A stretch of DNA of 64,000 nucleotides from Natronosalvus halobius (GCF_024138145.1 NZ_CP099997.1:682001-746000); one strand, 5' to 3'; positions 35,387 to 44,150 are shown, counted from the first letter of the stretch. Notes: generated by a model from the letters alone, not told the origin. Program-made: numbers and translations.

Positions 35387-36685
35387 CTAGTTCGAGGTCG
35401 CCGCTTCGATGGCCGACTCGAGGTCCGCGATGATGTTGCCGGGGTCCTCGATGCCGACCGAGAGCCGGACGAGGTCGTCGGTGACGCCCGAGGCCTCCTT
35501 CTCCTCGGCGCTCAGTTGCTGGTGGGTCGTACTCGCCGGGTGGATGATCAACGTCTTCGCGTCGCCGACGTTGGCGAGCAGGCTCGCCAGCTCGGTCGAC
35601 TCGACAGTCTCTCTGGCGGCGTCGTAGCCCGCTTCGAGTCCGAAGGTGATCATGCCGCCGTAGCCGTCCTCGAGGTATCGGTTCGCGTTCTCGTGGGTTG
35701 CGTGTGACTCGAGGCCCGGGTAATTCACCCAGGAGACGGCCTCGTGATCCTCGAGGAATTCCGCGACGGCCAGTGCGTTCTCGCAGTGGCGTTCCATCCG
35801 GAGCGGAAGGGTTTCGAGGCCCTGAATCGTCTGCCAGGCGTCGAAGGGCGACTGCTGGTTGCCCAGGTCGCGCAGGCCGCGAGCGATGGCCGCGTAGGTG
35901 AACGCCGCCTCGCCGAAGGTCTCCGCGAAGTTGACGCCGTGGTAGGCCGGGTTGTCCGCCGCGAGTTCGGGGTATTTCTCGGGATAGTCAGCCCACGGGA
36001 ACGATCCACCGTCGACGACGACGCCACCGACGGTCGTCCCCGACCCGTGGAGCCACTTCGTCGTCGAGTTCCAGACGATGTCGGCGCCGTGTTCGAGCGG
36101 GCGACAGAGCGCCGGGGTCGCGAACGTGTTGTCGACCACCAGCGGCGCGCCGTTGTCGTGGGCGATTTCCGCGATGCGCTCGAGGTCGGGCGTGTCGAGG
36201 GCCGGATTGCCGATCGTCTCGAGGTGAACGAAGGCGGTCTCCTCGTCGATCGCCTCCGCGTAGGCGTCGTAGTCGAGCGTGTCGACGAATCGCGTCGTGA
36301 TTCCGCGGCGCTCGACGGAGTGGGTCAGGTAGGTGTAGGTACCGCCGTACAGCGAGGATGCGCTCACGATGTTGTCTCCCGCGCTGGCGAGGAGGAACGT
36401 CGTGAGGTCGAACGCGGCCATCCCCGAACTCGTCACCGCGGCTCCGACCCCGCCCTCCAGGGCGGCCAGTCGCTCCTGGAGCGTCTCGAGGGTCGGATTC
36501 ATCAACCGCGAGTAGATGTATCCCGGCTCCTCGAGGGCGAACTGCGAGGCGGCGTCGTCAGCGTCGTCGAAGACGTACGATGTCGTCTGGTACAGCGGCG
36601 GGGCTCGTGCACCCGTCGCGGGATCTGGCTCCTGTCCGGCGTGGACGGAATTCGTGGCGAACGAACGGTCTCGGTCGTCGCTCAT
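35387..36685 (-). CDS. O-acetylhomoserine aminocarboxypropyltransferase/cystathionine gamma-synthase family enzyme
   Basis: The protein has 432 residues. Cys/Met metabolism PLP-enzyme motifs: PPLYQTTSYVFDDADDA, YSRLMNPTLETLQERLAALEGG, VDNTFATPALCRPLEHGADIV and the PLP Lys in NSTTKWLHGSGTTVGG. The inserted segment FPWADYPEKYPELAADNPAYHG is typical of the MetY branch, which makes homocysteine directly from O-acetylhomoserine and sulfide. No homoserine acetyltransferase gene is adjacent. The ATG at 36685 gives the family start. Confidence 0.93.
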   Translation of the reverse strand: MSDDRDRSFATNSVHAGQEPDPATGARAPPLYQTTSYVFDDADDAASQFALEEPGYIYSRLMNPTLETLQERLAALEGGVGAAVTSSGMAAFDLTTFLLASAGDNIVSASSLYGGTYTYLTHSVERRGITTRFVDTLDYDAYAEAIDEETAFVHLETIGNPALDTPDLERIAEIAHDNGAPLVVDNTFATPALCRPLEHGADIVWNSTTKWLHGSGTTVGGVVVDGGSFPWADYPEKYPELAADNPAYHGVNFAETFGEAAFTYAAIARGLRDLGNQQSPFDAWQTIQGLETLPLRMERHCENALAVAEFLEDHEAVSWVNYPGLESHATHENANRYLEDGYGGMITFGLEAGYDAARETVESTELASLLANVGDAKTLIIHPASTTHQQLSAEEKEASGVTDDLVRLSVGIEDPGNIIADLESAIEAATSN

Positions 36686-36929
36686 ATGATGATACAGCGA
36701 GGCTCGAGGCTTTATCCTGCGCAGTGTGGCTAGTATTGCCGTCTTCGACGACGGGGCTGTCGGAAACGGAGGGGTCACCATTCGCAGGAGTGGCCTGCAC
36801 TGACGGGACGACCGCTCTAAGGTTCTAAGCGACTCAGGCACGTACACGTCTGCTCAGTGGACTGTGGGGTCTCGGGCGCTTGTAAGTGCAAGTACAATGG
36901 CTACCGGTTTCGGAAGCAACTAGTCCACC

Positions 36930-37334
36930 GTGAGCGACACCGATAACTCCGGGACGGACACCCCTGGCTCTGGGTCGGACACCCCTCGCTCTGGGTCGGA
37001 CACCCCTGGCACGGACCAGGAGGAGATCAACGAGGACGCCCGACTCCTGGGGAACGAACCCGACGCGGACGCGATCGACGAACCGGTCACCGATAGCGAG
37101 CAGGAGGCTCGAGAGAGCTACTGGATGATCAAGGAGACGATCGCTATCGGCCTCATTTCGATCGTCGGGATCAGCCTGATCGCGTTCGGAGCGATGCAGG
37201 CGACCGGTCTCATTACGCTTCCTGGATGGCTCGGGAACTCGCCGTTCGTCCACTGGTCCCTGTTTCTGATCCTCGGTCTCATACTCGTACTCGTCTTCGC
37301 CTGGAGCCAGTGGGGAACGACCGTCGATCGGTAA
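36930..37334 (+). CDS. Hypothetical membrane protein with GSDTP repeats
   Basis: The protein has 134 residues from a GTG start. The first 30 residues contain a repeated GSDTP-type unit encoded by a 21-bp tandem repeat at about 36950-37015. Residues 65-130 hold two membrane helices (ETIAIGLISIVGISLIAFGAM and WSLFLILGLILVLVFAWSQ). No function can be proposed. Confidence 0.7.
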   Translation: MSDTDNSGTDTPGSGSDTPRSGSDTPGTDQEEINEDARLLGNEPDADAIDEPVTDSEQEARESYWMIKETIAIGLISIVGISLIAFGAMQATGLITLPGWLGNSPFVHWSLFLILGLILVLVFAWSQWGTTVDR

Positions 37335-37771
37335 CCCTGGCGGCGATATATATCGCGAAGTGCGGTTTATCGGTACGGATTTCGAACTGACGCGTGCAGA
37401 CGTTTCCCGTTTTCGGATCCGTTCGTCGGGGAATGCAGATTCAGGGTTGGAACTGGGCCCAGTCGTCCCTCGATCGTTTTCGTGGTCGGTTCTCGAATCA
37501 GAGAGTTAGATTACCCGATTAGCCCAAAAAACGCCGCGTTCGTAGTCGAACGCGCGCTGGCAGTTTCTGTAGCTGGCGGTTCAAACGCATTTCCGCTACA
37601 GCTAGTCGAGCATTTCGGCGGTCGCAAGCCACACTCCCAGCGTCGTTGGATCGTTCGCCGCCCAGAGTGGCAAGGTGTCTCGCGCTCGTTCAGTGTACCC
37701 GATTCAGTGCCGAAATCGCACTAAAAGTGAGATGTCGAGTACCGTTCGCGAAAATTACTTTCGTACGCCGG
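37335..37771. other. Intergenic region with two adjacent hairpins
   Basis: No gene is seen in these 437 bp. Two structures stand side by side: CGCGTTCG-TAGT-CGAACGCG (37535-37554, a perfect 8-bp stem with tetraloop) and CTGTAGC...GCTACAG (37567-37601, stem with internal irregularities). They could belong to a small RNA or transcription terminators. Confidence 0.4.
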
Positions 37772-37933
37772 TTACACCGCGCTCGAGTCGATGCCGTTGA
37801 TCTGAACGAACCCGTACGAGCAGTTCGGGCAGTGCCACTTCACCTTCTTTCCGAGATGCACGGTCGTACTCGCCGCCCGGTAGAACGTCTGTTCACCGCA
37901 GTCGGGACACTCGGCCTCGAGTTCCATCGTCAT
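37772..37933 (-). CDS. Small zinc beta-ribbon protein (DUF7838-like)
   Basis: The protein has 53 residues: TMELEAECPDCGEQTFYRA, then KWHCPNCSYGFVQINGID. The two CxxC pairs 22 residues apart should bind one zinc in a beta-ribbon. This is typical of the many haloarchaeal zinc microproteins and is probably a nucleic-acid or protein-binding factor. An in-frame ATG two codons downstream is an alternative start. Confidence 0.85.
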   Translation of the reverse strand: MTMELEAECPDCGEQTFYRAASTTVHLGKKVKWHCPNCSYGFVQINGIDSSAV

Positions 37934-38211
37934 GTGCGTCGATTGCGCGTCGAACGAGTTTAACGTACTGGTTCACTGGTGTCTGATTCGCTTCTCACAC
38001 AGATATGAACGACATAGTGGTATATGGAATCAAATTGGGCCCGAGTTTCTGCCACTCCATCGAATTCGAAGGAACCGGTCGATTTCATCGGTACCGAAGG
38101 GGGGGGGGGACTCGGTGACCACTCGGATACGCCCGAAGAGCGGCCGATCCGCACTTCGAGGCAGCGTTCGGCGAGGAAATTAAGATACACCCGGTCGTTT
38201 GCACGGGTACG

Positions 38212-38751
38212 ATGCCAATCTACACCGGACGCGGCGACGACGGCGGCACCGACCTGCGGGACATGACGCGCGTATCGAAGACAGATCCGCGGATCGAAGC
38301 CTATGGAACGGTCGACGAACTCAACGCGCTCCTGGGGACGATCCGACCGACGGGACACGCGGACGTCGACGAGCAATTGCGAACGGTCCAGAACCACCTC
38401 CACGTCGTCCAGGCTGATTTCGCGAATCCTGATCCCGGAGACGACGACCCGATAATCACCGCGAAGCACGTCGAGCGGGTCGAAACGTGGATTGACGACC
38501 ACGACGAGGACCTCGAGCCACTTCGCTCGTTCATCCTCCCCTCCGGTGGAGAGTCGGGAGCCCAGTTACACCACGCTCGAGCGGTCTGTCGACGCGCCGA
38601 ACGACGAGCGGTGGCGCTGGCGGACGCCGATCCAGATGCCGTCAACGAAAACGCGGTGCAGTACCTGAATCGGCTGTCGGATGGGTTGTTTACGCTGGCT
38701 CGAGTGGTCAATCAGCGCGACGGCGAGGGTGAGGAGACGCCGACGTACTGA
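38212..38751 (+). CDS. PduO-type cob(I)yrinic acid a,c-diamide adenosyltransferase
   Basis: The protein has 179 residues. The family's ATP-binding N-terminus is clear (YTGRGDDGGTDLRDMTRVSKTDPRIEAYGTVDELNA), followed by FILPSGGESGAQLHHARAVCRRAERR and YLNRLSDGLFTLAR. It transfers the adenosyl group of ATP to reduced cobalamin, giving coenzyme B12. AAATTAAGA about 30 bp before the ATG fits a leaderless TATA promoter. Confidence 0.95.
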   Translation: MPIYTGRGDDGGTDLRDMTRVSKTDPRIEAYGTVDELNALLGTIRPTGHADVDEQLRTVQNHLHVVQADFANPDPGDDDPIITAKHVERVETWIDDHDEDLEPLRSFILPSGGESGAQLHHARAVCRRAERRAVALADADPDAVNENAVQYLNRLSDGLFTLARVVNQRDGEGEETPTY

Positions 38752-38807
38752 TCGGGACCGGTCGTGAAAGGAACGCTTAAGTTTCGCCCGCGGATACCGT
38801 GGGTTGA

Positions 38808-38882
38808 GGGTTGGTGATCTAGTCCGGTTATGATACCTCCTTCACACGGAGGAAGTCGGCAGTTCAAATCTGCCCCAACCCA
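38808..38882 (+). tRNA. tRNA-Val (anticodon CAC)
   Basis: The acceptor stem GGGTTGG pairs with CCAACCC, followed by discriminator A. The anticodon arm is CCTCC-TTCACAC-GGAGG with CAC at 34-36, and the T arm is GGCAG-TTCAAAT-CTGCC. CCA is not encoded. No intron is visible in the anticodon loop. Its last 22 bases (without the terminal nucleotides) recur at 38991-39012. Confidence 0.95.
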
Positions 38883-38943
38883 TTTTCCGAGGCAAAAACG
38901 AGGAGCGGAGCGACGAGTTCGCGTCGGGAAAATTGAGACGGGT

Positions 38944-39012
38944 GATTTGAACTACGCAAGTCGCGCGCAGCGAAGCGGGCACATCTTGCAGCAGTTCAAA
39001 TCTGCCCCAACC
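38944..39012. repeat. Partial duplicate of the tRNA-Val 3' end inside an inverted repeat (att-like)
   Basis: Bases 38991-39012 repeat exactly the T-arm and 3' acceptor strand of the tRNA (38859-38880), 132 bp apart, as left by site-specific integration. Its T-loop part also occurs inverted at 38944-38960 (GATTTGAACTACGCAAG against CTTGCAGCAGTTCAAATC), forming a hairpin. No integrase gene is in the window. From 39013 to 39336 no gene is seen. Confidence 0.7.
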
Positions 39013-39275
39013 TACTATCCGCCTTACCGAGTGATGAAATTGCACTCCCTGGCAACTATAGCAGGCGTTGAAGTCATTACCTTCTCGTCGCGACTGTATG
39101 GCCGGAGCGACTGGTTCCGGTCGTCTGCCTGCGCCGATCGGTAAATCGTGCCACCGACTACTATAGATTCGCTACCTACCTCTCGAGACGCGACCATCGC
39201 AGCGGCGGTTGCCTCTCGAGCCCTCACTGGTCACGGAAAGGATGTGAATCGCCTCCCAGCGGCCGAGAACGGTTG

Positions 39276-39287
39276 CGAACATGTGCG
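39276..39287. promoter_or_regulatory. Near-palindromic CGAACATGTGCG site upstream of the oxidase operon
   Basis: It differs in one base from CGAACATGTTCG, the form expected for a CGAA-N4-TTCG element. It lies about 20 bp before a TATA-like CGTTATCC (about 39305-39313), which in turn is about 27 bp before the ATG at 39337. Related sites occur at 42838, 44151, 45290 and 45670. Confidence 0.5.
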
Positions 39288-39336
39288 TGGGAACGCCCAT
39301 GGAACCGTTATCCAAATGACCGACAGGGAGATTCGA

Positions 39337-39483
39337 ATGACGTCACAGTCAGCTGATGAGATACCGTTCATGCAGCGGGTGTACGATCGAATATGGGTGC
39401 TAGCCATCCTCGCGTTCACGTTTTTCGTGTTCGTGTACGTGATCTGGGGGGCAATCGACGTCTTTTCGGTTCCGCTGGGGTGA
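39337..39483 (+). CDS. Small membrane subunit of the heme-copper oxidase operon
   Basis: The protein has 48 residues with one membrane helix (VLAILAFTFFVFVYVIWGAIDVF) preceded by MTSQSADEIPFMQRVYDRIW. It ends 3 bp before the subunit II gene, so it is the first gene of the operon. Small one-helix subunits of this kind accompany haloarchaeal ba3-type oxidases. The ATG at 39337 fits a leaderless TATA distance; an ATG at 39316 is also in frame. Confidence 0.75.
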   Translation: MTSQSADEIPFMQRVYDRIWVLAILAFTFFVFVYVIWGAIDVFSVPLG

Positions 39484-39486
39484 ACC

Positions 39487-40032
39487 ATGACGTCGCCAAT
39501 CAAACCGCCCGAGGGCAACTGGTGGGATCAAAAGATCAACCGGCGGGAGACGGTTTGGCTCGGACTCGGCGGAATCTGGTCGATCATCCTGTTCGGCTGG
39601 ATGACCGTCTGGACGCGAACGGGCGACCAGAACCCGACCGGCGAAACCTACGAGGTATCGGCTGAGGAGTTTCGCGAGAAGATGGCCACCTACGAAGACG
39701 CGGCCGAAGAGACCGAGGACGGTCTCGTTCCCGATGGGACGGACGTGTACCTGGCTGGCATGCGATTCACGTGGGACGGCGCTCCAGTTGTCCTCGAAAC
39801 CGGGACAGAGTACGACATCCATCTGACTTCCTACGACGTCCAGCACGGCTTTTCGCTGCGGCCCGAAGCGAACCTGAGCAAGCAAATCAACCTGCAGGTG
39901 TTGCCGGGCTACGAGTGGGTCGTACCGATGGAGTTCGACGAGCCAGGAACCTACCACATCATCTGTAACGAGTTCTGCGGCCAGGGGCACCGAACGATGC
40001 ACGGAACGATCGTCGTTACGGAGGGGGTATAG
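39487..40032 (+). CDS. Heme-copper oxidase subunit II with CuA site
   Basis: The protein has 181 residues. One N-terminal membrane helix (ETVWLGLGGIWSIILFGWMTVW) is followed by a cupredoxin domain with a full CuA ligand set: His in YDVQHGFS, then CNEFCGQGHRTM (C-x3-C-x3-H-x2-M, with the Glu between). It accepts electrons from a small donor such as halocyanin and passes them to subunit I. Its stop is directly followed by the subunit I ATG, indicating translational coupling. Confidence 0.93.
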   Translation: MTSPIKPPEGNWWDQKINRRETVWLGLGGIWSIILFGWMTVWTRTGDQNPTGETYEVSAEEFREKMATYEDAAEETEDGLVPDGTDVYLAGMRFTWDGAPVVLETGTEYDIHLTSYDVQHGFSLRPEANLSKQINLQVLPGYEWVVPMEFDEPGTYHIICNEFCGQGHRTMHGTIVVTEGV

Positions 40033-41751
40033 ATGCTGGATCTCTTCGACAACGAGTACGGCCCCGACGGATTTCGAACGTGCTCGGTGACGGGACTGCG
40101 GATTCATCGCTCCGCCGAAAACCCCACCAAGCTCTTCGCGTTGACGGCGATCGTCGCGCTGCTCGTGGGCGGCATCTTCGCCTTCACCGTAGCGATGACG
40201 CGCTGGGAGTTGGTCGGCTTGCTCGAGGCAGGCGACTTCTACACCCACCTGAGCATGCACGCGTGGAACTTGCTGATTTTCTGGATGATCTTCATGGAAA
40301 TCGCCGTCCTCTACGTGGGCGGTCCGATGGTTCTGGGTCGTCGACTGTCGATCCCCACCCTCGCCAAAGTCGGCTGGGGGACGATGGTTCTCGGCGCGGT
40401 GGCTGTCAACTACGGCATCTGGAAGACGAGCGCGCCGAACGAAGCGCCGTTGCTGACGGCGTACGTCCCCAATCCGTCAGAGCCACTCTTCTACGCGGGT
40501 GTGATCGTCTTCCTGCTGGGGGCGACCATCGCGGCTCTCCCGTTCTTCGCCACGCTCTGGGTCGAGAAGCGCGAGAACGCGGGCCAGACGCTCCCGCTCG
40601 TGACGTTCGCGGCGTTCACCACCGCGGTCATCGCCGTCGAAGCGATCCTCGGGGGTCTTGCCGCGTTCAGCTACGCGTTCCTCTGGCGAATGGAGATTAT
40701 CGCCTCGGTCGACGCCGCGATCTACCGTCAGCTGTACTGGATCGCCGGCCACGGGACCCAGCAGATCAACCTCGTGGCGATGATCGCCGTCTGGTACTTT
40801 TTAACCCACGTCGTCGGGGGAGCCGAGGTCGTCAGCGAGAAAGTCTCGCGGACGGCGTTCATCCTGTACCTGTTCTTCATCAACCTGGGGGCTGCTCACC
40901 ACCTGCTGTCCGATCCCGCGGTCTCGACCGGGTGGCGCATCTTCAACACTTCCTACGCGTTCTACGGGGCGACGTTCGCCAGCCTGATTCACGCCTTCGC
41001 GATTCCCGCGGGTATCGAGGCCGGACGACGCAGGCGCGGCCTGGGGGGCGGGCTGTTCGGCTGGCTCACTGGCGCGCCATGGCTCAATCCGATGTTCTCG
41101 GCGACGATCTTCTCGATTATCCTGTTCGGCTTCCTCGGGGGGATCACCGGCGTCATCATGGGGCAGCTTCAGCTCAACATGACCTGGCACAATACGCTTG
41201 CCACGGTCGGTCACTTCCACGCAACCGTCGTACTCGGCACGACGGTCGCCTTCATGGGGCTGACGTACTTCGCCATCCGGACGCTGTTCATGCGCCAGTT
41301 CATCTCGCCGAAATTGGCCTCGATCCAGCCGTACCTCTACTCGGGCGCGATGGCGATCGCGACGCTGATGCTGATGTACGTCGGGATCCTCTACGGCGTC
41401 CCCCGTCGGACAACCGAGGTCGTCGAGAACATCCCCGGGACCGAGTTCAGCCTGAGCGCGGCGGGACCGCTATTCAGCGTCTTCGGCGTGTTCGCCCTGC
41501 TGGCGATTGCCGGGGGCGTCCTGTTTCTGGTGCTCGCCGTCGGCTCTGTCCTGTTCGGCAAGCGCATCGAACCCGGCGACAATGACGACATCACGCCCGA
41601 CGGTGGCCTCGCAGCCGACGGCGGCGAGTCCGTCCACCACTACGAGATGCGCGGGACGTTTGTCCTGTGTCTCGTCTTCCTGACGGCGTTCGTAATCACG
41701 TACCTCCTCAACTGGTACCTGCTTAGCCAACTCTGGAAAATCGGCATATAG
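40033..41751 (+). CDS. Heme-copper oxidase subunit I, b(o/a)3-like; probable CuA-type nitric oxide reductase
   Basis: The protein has 572 residues and about 13 membrane helices. All six metal-ligand histidines are seen: low-spin heme His in LSMHAWN, CuB His in IAGHGTQQ, the His pair in GAAHHLLSD, and the two His in ATVGHFHATV. In oxygen reductases the residue four after the first CuB His is the cross-linked Tyr (GHPxxY); here it is Gln (GHGTQQ, codon CAG at 40762-40764). Loss of this Tyr is known in nitric oxide reductases, and CuA-containing families with Gln at this place have been described. I infer NO reduction; automatic annotation would probably say ba3 cytochrome c oxidase. Confidence 0.88.
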   Translation: MLDLFDNEYGPDGFRTCSVTGLRIHRSAENPTKLFALTAIVALLVGGIFAFTVAMTRWELVGLLEAGDFYTHLSMHAWNLLIFWMIFMEIAVLYVGGPMVLGRRLSIPTLAKVGWGTMVLGAVAVNYGIWKTSAPNEAPLLTAYVPNPSEPLFYAGVIVFLLGATIAALPFFATLWVEKRENAGQTLPLVTFAAFTTAVIAVEAILGGLAAFSYAFLWRMEIIASVDAAIYRQLYWIAGHGTQQINLVAMIAVWYFLTHVVGGAEVVSEKVSRTAFILYLFFINLGAAHHLLSDPAVSTGWRIFNTSYAFYGATFASLIHAFAIPAGIEAGRRRRGLGGGLFGWLTGAPWLNPMFSATIFSIILFGFLGGITGVIMGQLQLNMTWHNTLATVGHFHATVVLGTTVAFMGLTYFAIRTLFMRQFISPKLASIQPYLYSGAMAIATLMLMYVGILYGVPRRTTEVVENIPGTEFSLSAAGPLFSVFGVFALLAIAGGVLFLVLAVGSVLFGKRIEPGDNDDITPDGGLAADGGESVHHYEMRGTFVLCLVFLTAFVITYLLNWYLLSQLWKIGI

Positions 41752-41814
41752 TCGGTTTCCCACCCACCGGCTTCGTCCTCCACCCACGCATCCACAACTT
41801 CACGACATCCAACA

Positions 41815-42525
41815 ATGACCGACAGTACGTCTTCATCCGTGTTCTCGCTCGCCAGCGGTCTGTTCAGACGGACCTGGAACGACGTCCTGAGCGTTTACTA
41901 CGCCAACACCCCTATCTGGCGGGTGCTGAAGAGCGTCGGCCTGCTGTTTTTTGGCTTCTTCTGCTGGTCGTCCGCGAATCTGTTGCTCTCGTACCGCCCC
42001 TCCTGGTCGTTCCTGTATTTCGTCATGGCCTACGGGTTCGCGCTCATCGTCTGGGGACCATTGACCCACTTCGTCTTGCTCCCGTGGGTGATCCGCCTTC
42101 GCCGTACGTCGAATCACCCCCTGACGCGGACGATCGCTCGCAAAGGATCGATGCTCAACCTTTCGATATTCCTGACGATCGTTCTCGTCCTCGGGATGGC
42201 CCCGGTATCCCCTATGCTGCTCGACTTCGGGACGCTCGTCGACGACGGAACGGGAAGTCCGGACGTCGACCCCGATCTCGAGTGCACCGTCGTCGACGAA
42301 CTCGTCGAGTGCTCGCTGTCGGATCCTTCGGGGATCGACCACGTGGTCGTCACTTCAGGCCAGAAACGCATCAAAACCGTCGAGGAATCGCCGTACGATT
42401 TCGAGATCCGGCGGTCCGATCTCGAGACGGTCGTCGGTCAGAAGCAGTTCACCGTCGAACTTCGCAACGAGGACGGCGACACGCTACGGCGGTACAAACG
42501 GACGGTTCCAGCAGACGGCGAGTGA
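41815..42525 (+). CDS. Membrane protein of the oxidase operon, with extracytoplasmic C-terminal domain
   Basis: The protein has 236 residues. Three or so membrane helices (SVGLLFFGFFCWSSANLLL, FLYFVMAYGFALIVWGPL, LNLSIFLTIVLVLGMAP) lie in the first half. The second half is a soluble beta-rich domain with two cysteines (LECTVVDELVECSLSD) that could form a disulfide outside the cell. It lies 63 bp after subunit I on the same strand and is likely an accessory subunit. I do not recognise a named family. Confidence 0.75.
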   Translation: MTDSTSSSVFSLASGLFRRTWNDVLSVYYANTPIWRVLKSVGLLFFGFFCWSSANLLLSYRPSWSFLYFVMAYGFALIVWGPLTHFVLLPWVIRLRRTSNHPLTRTIARKGSMLNLSIFLTIVLVLGMAPVSPMLLDFGTLVDDGTGSPDVDPDLECTVVDELVECSLSDPSGIDHVVVTSGQKRIKTVEESPYDFEIRRSDLETVVGQKQFTVELRNEDGDTLRRYKRTVPADGE

Positions 42526-42552
42526 TCGCCACTTCGAATTCGCGATGCACGC

Positions 42553-42798
42553 TCATTCGTCGCTCGTGAACGGCGCTCCACGGCGAATCGAACCGGCGGC
42601 AGGAGCGAGCCCAGTGACCAGGGTCGCCGCCAGTTCCTCGATGACGCGCCGCTGTGCCGCGGTCAGCGTCCCGCACTGCTCGAGCGTCCGGTGGGCGGTC
42701 TCAACCTGCTCGAGTTCCACCGCTTCGACGTACGCCCACCATTCCTCGGACGAACAGTCCGCCTCCGGAATCGATCGACCCTCCTCTGTCGACGCCAT
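42553..42798 (-). CDS. Small hypothetical protein
   Basis: The protein has 81 residues. The end, TLTAAQRRVIEELAATLVTGLAPAAGSIRRG, looks like the C-terminal dimerisation helix of glutamyl-tRNA reductase (HemA), preceded by EEWWAYVEAVELEQVETAHRTLEQ. It could be a small helical adaptor derived from that module. It is divergent from the NnrS-like gene and convergent with the oxidase operon. Confidence 0.65.
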   Translation of the reverse strand: MASTEEGRSIPEADCSSEEWWAYVEAVELEQVETAHRTLEQCGTLTAAQRRVIEELAATLVTGLAPAAGSIRRGAPFTSDE

Positions 42799-42837
42799 AC
42801 CGACGAGAATGCGGAACGACGGTCCAAACCATTTCGG

Positions 42838-42849
42838 CGAACGTGTTCG
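42838..42849. promoter_or_regulatory. CGAACGTGTTCG site
   Basis: A CGAA-N4-TTCG element in the divergent spacer (42799-42894). A TATA-like TCTATACC follows at about 42864-42871, 27 bp before the ATG at 42895, so the site sits just upstream of that core promoter. Confidence 0.6.
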
Positions 42850-42894
42850 GCCTGGTGTCAAGGTTCTATACCGTCCATCTCGTGAGGGGAACCA

Positions 42895-44127
42895 ATGAGC
42901 ACGGCGATCAAAGCCCGGTGGGCGCGTAGATTCGTCGCGGTCGGCATCGTGTGGTTCGTGAGCTGGCAGCTCGCAACCGTCGCTGGCGTGGGCCGTCGTG
43001 TCGGGGTTGTGCTCGGATTGTACGGCTTCGTCTTCCACGTCGTCTTCGGCAAGGGGTACAGCCTGCTGCCGTCTTACTTCGATCGAACGCTCGCGTTCCC
43101 GAGGGCACCCGCCGTCCACCTGCCCCTGGCTGCCGTCGGCACGGGCTGTCTCGCCCTCGGTGCGGCTTCGAGCGGCGGTATCGACCTCGGCGTCAGTCCA
43201 CTGTCCCCGGCGACAGGTGAGACGCTGACCGGGATCGGGGCCTCCCTCTGGCTCGCGGGGTGTCTGGTCTTCGTCGGCACGATCGGATGGACGGTCCAGG
43301 ACAATCTCTCGGGGCGCGAAACCGGAACCGGAGACGCGAACGCCGACCGGCAATGGGTCGACCGCTACGCGAACGCGTTCGTTCCCGTCGTCGCTCTCTA
43401 CGTCCTGGCGGGAGCGACGATTCCCGTCCTGGAGTGGGTCGAGTTCGACCAGTCCCTCGTCGCGGGCGGCCCGCCGGTGTCACACCTCCTCGCAGCAGGC
43501 GGGGCCGCCCTGTTGCTATTCGCCGTCGGGTTTCGGCTCCTCCCGCGATTTCTGGTCGTCTCGCCTCGGAAGTGGCTCGTCGCGCTCGTCTTGCCAGCTG
43601 GCGCGCTTGGCCCGGCCCTCCTGGCGAGCGACTTTCTCGGTGGGTCGCTCTTTCTCCTCGGCGCGGTACTCGAGGCGACCGCCCTTGTCGGGTTCTCGCT
43701 CGCCTACGTCGACATGTTCTCCCGGAGCGACCGTCGTCGGGTGGGGTTTTATGCTGTCACGCTCGGCGTCCTCAGCGGGGCCGGCGTGGCTATCCTCGGT
43801 TTGAGTTTCGCCACTGACTGGTTCGGCGTCCCTGGTAACCCTTTCGACGCGCACTACCGGCTGGCGCTCGTCGGACTACTCGGGTTGTCCGTCGTTGGCG
43901 TGACCTACCAGTTTTACCCGCCGGCTGTCGCTTCGAGCTCTCTCGTCGACGATCGGACCGCCGGTCTCTCGATTGCGCTGCTCACCGGAGGCCTCTTCGT
44001 CGAAGTCAGCGGCCTGCTCCTTTCGATTTCACCGCTCCAGGAAGGTGGTCGAATCGTCGTTCTCGCTGGCTCGATTGTATACGCATTTGTCGTGTTCGCG
44101 GTGTTCCTCGAGCGACGAGGGAAGTGA
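42895..44127 (+). CDS. Multi-helix membrane protein, NnrS/heme-copper-like
   Basis: The protein has 410 residues and about twelve hydrophobic helices. Histidines occur at helix positions recalling heme or copper sites: VFHVVFGKGYSLLPSYFD, AVHLPLAAVG, SHLLAAGG and AHYRLALVGLLGLSVVGVTYQFYPP. The last resembles the helix-X region of heme-copper oxidase subunit I. NnrS proteins have this size and layout and protect against NO. The assignment rests on topology and context, not on a full motif match. Confidence 0.65.
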   Translation: MSTAIKARWARRFVAVGIVWFVSWQLATVAGVGRRVGVVLGLYGFVFHVVFGKGYSLLPSYFDRTLAFPRAPAVHLPLAAVGTGCLALGAASSGGIDLGVSPLSPATGETLTGIGASLWLAGCLVFVGTIGWTVQDNLSGRETGTGDANADRQWVDRYANAFVPVVALYVLAGATIPVLEWVEFDQSLVAGGPPVSHLLAAGGAALLLFAVGFRLLPRFLVVSPRKWLVALVLPAGALGPALLASDFLGGSLFLLGAVLEATALVGFSLAYVDMFSRSDRRRVGFYAVTLGVLSGAGVAILGLSFATDWFGVPGNPFDAHYRLALVGLLGLSVVGVTYQFYPPAVASSSLVDDRTAGLSIALLTGGLFVEVSGLLLSISPLQEGGRIVVLAGSIVYAFVVFAVFLERRGK

Positions 44128-44150
44128 CCGACGGGCGGCCTCGTTCGTCA

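Noticed and set aside
38842..39045. Minus-strand ORF across tRNA-Val containing the peptide GWGRFELPTSSV
   Set aside because: This peptide is a well-known false ORF translated from the complement of tRNA genes; the tRNA explains the sequence.
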